Origin: Taklimakanibacter sp021828105
GTDB lineage: Bacteria > Pseudomonadota > Alphaproteobacteria > Rhizobiales > Aestuariivirgaceae
Direction of reading: 5' to 3'
Assembly (NCBI GenBank): GCA_021828105.1
Contig: JAKATG010000002.1
Span: 389,194-453,193 of the forward strand
DNA: 64,000 nucleotides
The notes under the pieces are model-generated. The model had not been told where the DNA came from. It saw only the letters and a list, made by a program, of their open reading frames with translations, and searched no databases. Position 1 is the stretch's first letter; every line of letters begins with the position of its first letter. Made by a program: the position numbers and the translations under genes. Positions 59,405 through 64,000 of this stretch are shown in pieces.

Positions 59405-59671
59405 TTATTCCGCGGCTTTCGGCGGCGTTACCGACACGACTTGCTTGTTGTTCTTGCTGGCGCGGAAGGTGACCGTGCCGGCGACAGTAGCGAAGATCGT
59501 GTGGTCGCGGCCGATGCCGACGCCCGTGCCCGGATGCCATTTCGTGCCGCGCTGGCGCACGATGATGTTGCCCGGGATGACGGCCTCGCCGCCGAAATGC
59601 TTGACGCCGAGACGGCGGCCTGCCGTGTCGCGCCCGTTGCGGGATGAACCGCCTGCTTTCTTGTGTGCCAT
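59405..59671 (-). CDS. rpmA: 50S ribosomal protein bL27
   Basis: bL27 is an 88-residue protein of the 50S subunit near the peptidyl-transferase centre. It starts MAHKKAGGSSRNGRDTAGRR with GVKHFGGEAVIPGNIIVRQR as in all homologues. There is no Firmicutes-type cleaved leader. It follows rplU by 12 bases. Confidence 0.97.
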   Translation of the reverse strand: MAHKKAGGSSRNGRDTAGRRLGVKHFGGEAVIPGNIIVRQRGTKWHPGTGVGIGRDHTIFATVAGTVTFRASKNNKQVVSVTPPKAAE

Positions 59672-59683
59672 GAGGGGTTCTCC

Positions 59684-60364
59684 TTATTCCTTGCTCTTCT
59701 TAGGCGCCTTGGCCTTCTCGGCCTTGGCTTCCTTGTCGACCTTGGCGCGGGGCGGCTTGCCGGCCGCGAGTTCCTTGGCCTGCGCGGACCATTCCTCGCG
59801 CGCGATGCGGCCCGGCATCTTGATCTCGGCCTCGATCTTCTCGATCTCATCCGCGCTCAGATTGGCGATCTGGGCATAGGTCGTGTAGCCCAGGTCGTTC
59901 AGGACTTTCAGGATCTTCGGGCCGACGCCGCCGATGAGAGCGAGATCATCGACCTTCGCCTCGCCCACGGGGGCAGCGAGAGGTGCCGCTTCCGCCTTGG
60001 CGGGCTTGGCTTCCGCTTTCTTCGCCGCCGCCTTCTTATCGGGCTTGGCGCCGCCGGTCAGGATCTCGGTGATCCGGACCGAGGTCAGGTCCTGGCGATG
60101 GCCGTTCTTGCGGCGGAAATGCTTGCGGCGGTGCTTCTTGAAGATGATGACCTTGGGGCCGCGCACTTGCCCGATGATCTCGGCGGCGACGGTGGCGCCG
60201 GCGACGAAGGGAGCGCCGACATCGACACTGCCATCATTGGCGACCATCAGCACATCGGTGAATTCGACGATGTCGCCGGCTTCTCCGGCGAGCTTTTCGA
60301 TCTGGATCTTGTCTTCGGCCGCAACGCGATACTGCTTGCCGCCGGTCTTGATGACTGCGTACAT
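59684..60364 (-). CDS. rplU: 50S ribosomal protein bL21 with C-terminal helix-hairpin-helix extension
   Basis: Residues 1 to about 103 are standard bL21 (MYAVIKTGGKQYRVAAEDKI ... FKKHRRKHFRRKNGHRQDLT then SVRITEIL). The protein continues to 226 residues: an Ala/Lys-rich linker (about 105-145), a helix-hairpin-helix-like module (DLALIGGVGPKILKVLNDLG then YTTYAQIANLSADEIEKIEA) and a basic tail. Similar extensions are known from rhizobial bL21. The module resembles small DNA/RNA-binding HhH domains; its function on the ribosome is unknown. I chose the ATG giving MYAVIK. Confidence 0.93.
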   Translation of the reverse strand: MYAVIKTGGKQYRVAAEDKIQIEKLAGEAGDIVEFTDVLMVANDGSVDVGAPFVAGATVAAEIIGQVRGPKVIIFKKHRRKHFRRKNGHRQDLTSVRITEILTGGAKPDKKAAAKKAEAKPAKAEAAPLAAPVGEAKVDDLALIGGVGPKILKVLNDLGYTTYAQIANLSADEIEKIEAEIKMPGRIAREEWSAQAKELAAGKPPRAKVDKEAKAEKAKAPKKSKE

Positions 60365-60817
60365 GACTGTTCCTTTTCCCGCGCCCATCGGCGCCGCCTT
60401 GCGAAAAGAAGGCGGACTTCGGTCAGATCGTTTGAGCCTGAGGCAGCGATATTAAAATTGCGGGGTCAGCTTTCGCTCCCGCAAGTCGGCGCGGTTCTAA
60501 CGAGAGGCACATATAATGTCAAGAAATCCGTAGATTCGGGGGCGGCGGCGCCCCGTCGATCCCAGAAATACAGGGAAGATACAGGGAAAATCGCGAAATT
60601 TGCCCAGCCAGGCGGCGGGAAGCGTGCAATTATCCAATGATTTCAACCGACTGTTCTCAAGAAGCGGTTGGGCCCGAGCAGGGAAGTCCACCCCGTCCGG
60701 CAGGGCGCCGCAGCCGCCGACGCGGAAAAATGCCTCATCTTTCTGGCCGGGGTTGCCCGAAGGGGTTTCATTCGCTATCTACCCCGCGCCGCCCAAAGGC
60801 GCGCCTCATGATCTTGC
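60365..60817. other. intergenic region between rplU and tRNA-Ser
   Basis: I see no convincing gene in these 453 bases. The part next to rplU should hold the promoter of the ribosomal protein operon; the AT-rich stretch at about 60450-60530 is the best place, but I cannot fix boxes. Two 11-base repeats ATACAGGGAAG and ATACAGGGAAA are at 60568-60589. The rest has no clear structure. Confidence 0.4.
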
Positions 60818-60907
60818 GGAGAGGTGGCTGAGCGGTTGAAAGCACCGCACTCGAAATGCGGCATACGGGCAACTGTATCGGGGGTTCGAATCCCTCCCTC
60901 TCCGCCA
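60818..60907 (+). tRNA. tRNA-Ser, anticodon CGA
   Basis: The acceptor strands GGAGAGG (60818-60824) and CCTCTCC (60897-60903) pair fully, with discriminator G and an encoded CCA at 60905-60907. The D-arm carries GCTGAG-CGGTTGAA, the anticodon stem is CCGCA/TGCGG around CTCGAAA, with anticodon CGA at 60852-60854. There is a long variable arm (CATACGGGCAACTGTATC) and a T-loop GTTCGAATC. The long variable arm and anticodon make it a serine tRNA for UCG. It marks the border to an unlike region on its right. Confidence 0.97.
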
Positions 60908-61416
60908 TCTACTCATGCTATCTAATTGAATTTCCAGGTGATTTCGATATTATTGGCCAGTGCGACCTGGCTCCGTCCTAGTTTCAGCTACGTTTGGCGG
61001 GGCCGACCACCCTCCATGGCACGGCAGTCTCCGCAGTGGCGGAAGCCGCGAGGCTCAGGGCGATGGCAAAGAGGGTAGCGTCATGGAGGCATGACGAATA
61101 TGCGCCGAGCAAATTGGCGGCGCCAGCCCGCCATTGCGAAAGTATGCTACGCTTACTCAGGTATCGGGTGCGCCACAACTTGCTGAGCTTGTTACCTAAC
61201 TCGAGTCTACTCTTATCAGTTGCTCCGCTCCCGGCCATTGTGGCAGCCAATTGGCGACCAAGAGCAGTCATTTTCATTTGAGGCGCGGAGCTACGTGCGG
61301 TTCGAAAGCGGCATGGTGCGATCCCGGAGCAGCGGGTTCAAGAGAAGGATTTACTGATCATTAACCCTGATCCTTATAGGATTAAGGCGCGGGCGGCCGG
61401 TAGAGGGAGATCATCA
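60908..61416. other. gene-poor stretch right after tRNA-Ser
   Basis: No gene can be supported here. Base composition looks lower in GC than the rest of the window. A small minus-strand open frame (60984-61277) is not convincing. Upstream of the next gene are GATCATTAACCC and the dyad ATCCT-TAT-AGGAT at about 61370-61382, which may be part of its promoter. It could include the attachment-site-proximal part of an integrated element. Confidence 0.4.
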
Positions 61417-62136
61417 ATGCCCATCCTGTTTGGAGCCGCATCCGTTCTAATAGTGCTCGTCAGTTTGCTGTTCTTAGGCTGGAAAGCGTGCTCGGTACAT
61501 CGGGCCCCAAGTCCCCAAAGGGATGATAAAGCCGGCAAACTGCTGATGCAGCGTACCCGGTACGCACTTAATCAGAACAGTGTACCTGCTGAAGCCGATA
61601 CCCTCAATGTGATCAAGTTCGCAATCACGGCCCGTGTATCAGGAGCGCCGGCCGGCGCCGTCCCTGAGCCTGCAAATGAGTCATCATCTTCTCCTAGCGA
61701 TACGCCTCAGAGTGACCGCCCTGGCGATGATGCCGCCATCGCCAAGAAGACCGCAGCCCGCCAAATGCCGAGGTCAATCGCCCGCCGCCGCAACGATCCC
61801 ATTGGGCAACAGGCTATGGCCTATGCAATACGGCATCCAGAGCCGGGCAGGCGAGGGGTGAGGAATACAGAGTTGTCCGAGCTTGCCAACCAACTGGGCA
61901 TCAAGAAACGCTCGCTAAATGATCGAATCTATAAAGCCCGGCTCGTCCTTCGTTACAACCAGGACGCCGTGCCGCTTGTGATGAACGGGGCACTGAGCTT
62001 ATGGAAGGCGCATGATAAGGCGCTCGACTTAAGGCGCCGGAAAAACGCGGAAATGACAGATCAAACACGCGAAAAATCACAACCTCGGTATGTTGGTCCC
62101 CCGTCTGCACCGGCGGAGTTCGCCAAAGCGGCATAG
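61417..62136 (+). CDS. membrane-anchored protein with HTH-like C-terminal region, function unknown
   Basis: A 239-residue protein. Residues 2-24 (PILFGAASVLIVLVSLLFLG) are a membrane helix, followed by a Ser/Pro/Asp-rich linker (about 85-125) and a basic C-terminal domain. Within the latter, NTELSELANQLGIKKRSLND then RIYKARLVLRYNQDAVPLVM resembles the helix-turn-helix region of ParB/KorB-like plasmid and phage proteins. GAGGGAG stands eight bases before the ATG. A membrane anchor on such a DNA-binding domain is unusual. It is the first gene after tRNA-Ser, so island or element cargo is likely. The match is from pattern memory only. Confidence 0.6.
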   Translation: MPILFGAASVLIVLVSLLFLGWKACSVHRAPSPQRDDKAGKLLMQRTRYALNQNSVPAEADTLNVIKFAITARVSGAPAGAVPEPANESSSSPSDTPQSDRPGDDAAIAKKTAARQMPRSIARRRNDPIGQQAMAYAIRHPEPGRRGVRNTELSELANQLGIKKRSLNDRIYKARLVLRYNQDAVPLVMNGALSLWKAHDKALDLRRRKNAEMTDQTREKSQPRYVGPPSAPAEFAKAA

Positions 62137-62168
62137 CATTTTCGAACACAGGCCCTCGGGCACGCCAA

Positions 62169-62282
62169 GTTCAGCACCGCGAAGGCGAAGGGCTGCTCGT
62201 CGGCCACACCTGCTTTGCGCCATTCGAAGAAGCCACCGGCCAACACGAGGCAGCGACGCCCCGCCTCCAGGCGCCCTTGAAT
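62169..62282 (-). pseudogene. fragment of an SOS-response-associated peptidase (SRAP/YedK family)
   Basis: On the minus strand the frame reads EAGRRCLVLAGGFFEWRKAG then VADEQPFAFAVLN, which resembles the SRAP core (RRCLxPADGFYEWxK...KQPFxF). SRAP proteins crosslink to abasic sites through an N-terminal Cys2. Here the N-terminal half with that cysteine and the C-terminal half are missing, so this is a broken piece of about 38 codons. It is joined, in the same frame, to a remnant of another protein at 62283-62375. Confidence 0.6.
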
Positions 62283-62736
62283 GCCGGCTTGGTATCGACG
62301 CTTGCGGCACGGCTTCCCGCTCCGCCTCGAGTCCGCTCCGCACCTCTTGCTCTGGTGCATGGGAAAGTTCTGCATGGGCTTGATCCTCTGATTTCTGTGA
62401 GACACCCCCTCCACCCTGGACACTTCCGACTATGGCTTGTCCGCCAGCGTTCACCGTCACGTGTTCGACCCGTACTTTCTGCTGCCCTTTGCCTCTGTGC
62501 TTGTCCAAGGCCTCCATGTGAAGGGCGAATGTGCGAGAGAGTTTATTTGCGAAGTTCAGGTTTTGCTGGCGTCCAGCGAAGGTTTGTTCCGAAATCATGG
62601 CCCGGCGAAAACACTCCATCGCCGCATTGTGGCAACCAATCATCTGAGCGACTAAATGGCAACCGTCGGCACGAGCGAGGCAGTTGAGGTGACAATCTCG
62701 GCGCCCAACGGAGACTTCACTGGCATTGTGTGGCAT
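62281..62736 (-). pseudogene. remnant of a conserved rhizobial hypothetical protein (plasmid/island type)
   Basis: The minus-strand frame includes MIGCHNAAMECFRRAMISEQ, TFAGRQQNLNFANKLSRTFA and LHMEALDKHRGKGQQKVRVE then HVTVNAGGQAIVGSVQGGGG. I recognise this as a widespread hypothetical protein of rhizobial accessory regions (ending LSRTxxxxxEALxRHRGKGQQKVxVEHVxVxxGGQAxVG). The part before residue MIGCHN does not match and has no good start, so the N-terminal half appears lost or frameshifted. Function unknown. Confidence 0.5.
62283..62375 (-). pseudogene. fragment of a small HGG-motif protein (RCGA-x-TRxGxPC type)
   Basis: The minus-strand frame reads MQNFPMHQSKRCGADSRRSG then KPCRKRRYQAG, like the start of small rhizobial proteins that begin with RCGAKTRSGKPC and go on to RCRMHGG. 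The histidine-glycine part is missing because the frame runs straight into the SRAP fragment. It overlaps the end of the next remnant in another frame, as the intact genes commonly do. Confidence 0.45.
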
Positions 62737-62798
62737 GTTGAATCCCGGCGACCGACACCGGGGAGCGGGCCACAGTATGCTTAGCAGCGAGGTGAGCA

Positions 62799-63830
62799 AT
62801 GCCGACGGTACATGGTGCATCGGAGGAATTTGCCGAAATGGCGATCCTTGCCCGGTCTTTCCAGACTTCGAAAATGCTCGAGGTGGCGGTGATGCTCGAA
62901 TTGGCTGACCGGATCAACGACAGGCCGCGGCATGCACATGAGTTGGCTAGCGAGTGCGGAGCCGAACCGGAAATGCTCCTGCGTCTCTGTAGGGCCTTGG
63001 CCGCTTTCGGGATCTTCACAGTGGATTCTGAAGGGTATGTCGGCAATTCTCAGAAATCACGTTGGCTTCGAAAAGATACCCATCCGACGCTCCACCACGC
63101 TATCCGGTATTGGATGATGCCAAGCACCTGGACGGTATGGGGCAACCTGGAACATGCTGTCCGCAGCGGTAAGGCTCCTTTCGAGTCCATTTTTGGAATG
63201 CCGTACTTCGACTATCTGAAGACTCAACCGGCACAGGCCAAACTATTCGACAGCCACATGCAAAACAGCCCCGATGACAGACACGCGGCAGTTGTTGAAG
63301 CCTATGATTTCTCCGGCGCCGCATCGGTTGTGGATGTCGGTGGCGGAAACGGCGCGCTTCTGGCAGCCATATTGGCGGCCAACTCCGGAGTTCGCGGAGT
63401 GTTGTTGGATCAAGAGCCCGTGGTGCTGGCTGCAAACTCGATTCTTGGACCCCTTGCGCAACGTTGCACCATTCACCCGGGCAGTTTCTTCGACAGCCTT
63501 CCGGCCGGCGGCGATATCTACATGCTCTCGCAAATTCTGCACGACTGGAATGACGAACGCTGCCTGAAGATTCTCGCAAATTGTCACGCCGCAATGAACA
63601 AAGGCGGCCGTCTCTTGGTCATCGAACGGGTTCTCGACGCGGCACCCAGTCAGTCGAATCGAATGGACTATTTCACCGATATGCACATGATGATGCTGTT
63701 TCCGGGCGCGAAGGAGCGAACATCGAAGGAGTTCGCTCGACTCTTTCGTGAGGCTGGCTTTTCTGAACCAGGATTGATACGCACGCGTTCGCCCTATTGG
63801 ATTGTCGAGACGCGGCCGGCTTGCTTTTAG
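62799..63830 (+). CDS. class I SAM-dependent O-methyltransferase (COMT/CrtF-like)
   Basis: A 343-residue methyltransferase of the plant-COMT/bacterial hydroxyneurosporene type. It has an N-terminal winged-helix dimerisation domain (about 20-105; HELASECGAEPEMLLRLCRA) and a C-terminal Rossmann domain with the SAM loop VVDVGGGNGALLAAIL and the catalytic-base region SQILHDWNDERCLKILANCH. Such enzymes methylate hydroxyl groups of secondary metabolites. It stands alone among broken genes, with no biosynthetic partner in view. GAGGTGAG precedes the ATG. It appears intact. Confidence 0.87.
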   Translation: MPTVHGASEEFAEMAILARSFQTSKMLEVAVMLELADRINDRPRHAHELASECGAEPEMLLRLCRALAAFGIFTVDSEGYVGNSQKSRWLRKDTHPTLHHAIRYWMMPSTWTVWGNLEHAVRSGKAPFESIFGMPYFDYLKTQPAQAKLFDSHMQNSPDDRHAAVVEAYDFSGAASVVDVGGGNGALLAAILAANSGVRGVLLDQEPVVLAANSILGPLAQRCTIHPGSFFDSLPAGGDIYMLSQILHDWNDERCLKILANCHAAMNKGGRLLVIERVLDAAPSQSNRMDYFTDMHMMMLFPGAKERTSKEFARLFREAGFSEPGLIRTRSPYWIVETRPACF

Positions 63831-63896
63831 CCCAGATAGCTCGGCGGCTTCAGAGGACTACCGAATCTAGAAAGTCGACCGTGAACAATCCGGATT

Positions 63897-64000
63897 TCAC
63901 GCGGCGGCGGGATTGAGAACTCGCGCCTGAGCAACCCAGACTTCCAGCATCAGACGCAGCAAGAGCCTCAGCCAGGTGAGGAGAAGGCGGAAGTTATAGC
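63897..64000 (-). mobile_element. probable 3' end of an IS5-family transposase gene (rest outside window)
   Basis: The minus strand from the right edge reads YNFRLLLTWLRLLLRLMLEV then WVAQARVLNPAAA and TGA (stop 63897-63899). The preceding partial codon fits Gly. A GYNF-x-LLLxWLRLLLRxxL terminus is typical of IS5-type DDE transposases in alphaproteobacteria. Only 33 residues are visible and no terminal inverted repeat could be confirmed, so the assignment is tentative. Confidence 0.45.

Noticed and set aside
60984..61277. Minus-strand open frame of 97 codons with a hydrophobic stretch, after tRNA-Ser
   Set aside because: No ribosome site, no family resemblance and the hydrophobic stretch is near the C-terminus; a plus-strand frame of similar length covers the same bases. 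I treat the region as non-coding.
61364..61382. AT-rich ATCCT-TAT-AGGAT dyad upstream of the island gene, as a possible attachment site
   Set aside because: It does not match any part of the tRNA-Ser 3' end and has no second copy in the window.
60880..64000. Second copy of the tRNA-Ser 3' end that would mark the right border of an integrated element
   Set aside because: I looked for GGTTCGAATCCC and CCTCTCCGCCA to the right of the tRNA and found none; the border, if any, is outside the window.

Overview
The window is a GC-rich chromosomal stretch of an alphaproteobacterium, most likely a member of the Rhizobiales (Hyphomicrobiales). The evidence is the F1-ATPase order atpHAGDC, the block obgE-proB-proA-nadD-rsfS-rlmH-envC-ctpA-yibQ-rppH, an IolC fused to a DUF2090 domain, a DUF1127 micro-protein, a bL21 protein with a long C-terminal extension, a large number of sugar, peptide and polyamine-type ABC importers, and the REP-like and other palindromic intergenic repeats common in this order. 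Species cannot be named from the sequence alone.

Layout. 1-10.8 kb is a myo-inositol locus: iolC-iolD-iolE on the minus strand (iolE runs off the left edge), divergent iolG, an RpiR-type regulator (iolR), a divergent three-gene sugar ABC importer and a second Gfo/Idh/MocA dehydrogenase. Near-identical 14-bp dyads lie in both divergent promoter regions and are good candidates for the IolR operator. 10.8-18.4 kb holds a LysR regulator divergent from a complete Dpp/Opp-type peptide importer that ends in a class-A-beta-lactamase-like serine hydrolase. 18.4-22.2 kb has a small unknown protein, a beta-CASP metallo-beta-lactamase nuclease, a LOG-family protein and a PPK2 kinase. 22.3-27 kb is a rhamnose-type ABC importer (rhaSTPQ order) with no catabolic genes beside it. 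27-31.2 kb is an RND pump with its adaptor. 31.3-37.7 kb is a tightly overlapped operon of a PotFGHI-like importer, an isochorismatase-like hydrolase and a GH63-like glycosidase. 37.7-39.5 kb encodes ribokinase and nucleoside hydrolase, followed by a DUF1127 micro-protein.

40.3-45.2 kb is atpHAGDC with a shared bidirectional terminator, then a DEVD-box RNA helicase and a HAD phosphatase. 47.5-57.4 kb is the conserved housekeeping block on the minus strand (RNA decapping, envelope hydrolases, ribosome factors, NAD and proline synthesis, Obg). 57.5-60.4 kb has a lytic transglycosylase with 16-residue repeats, a GNAT enzyme and rplU-rpmA. A tRNA-Ser(CGA) gene at 60.8 kb marks a change of character. 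To its right the sequence looks lower in GC, and it holds a membrane-anchored HTH protein, a mosaic of broken genes, an orphan O-methyltransferase and, at the right edge, what looks like the 3' end of an IS5-type transposase. This looks like the left part of a decaying genomic island.

No CRISPR array, phage or clearly unprecedented system was found. The most informative points are the paired IolR operators, the REP-flanked and internally deleted DUF559 remnant, the nested palindromic repeats at 58.6 kb, the unusual polyamine-type ABC/amidase/glycosidase operon, and the tRNA-linked mosaic region.
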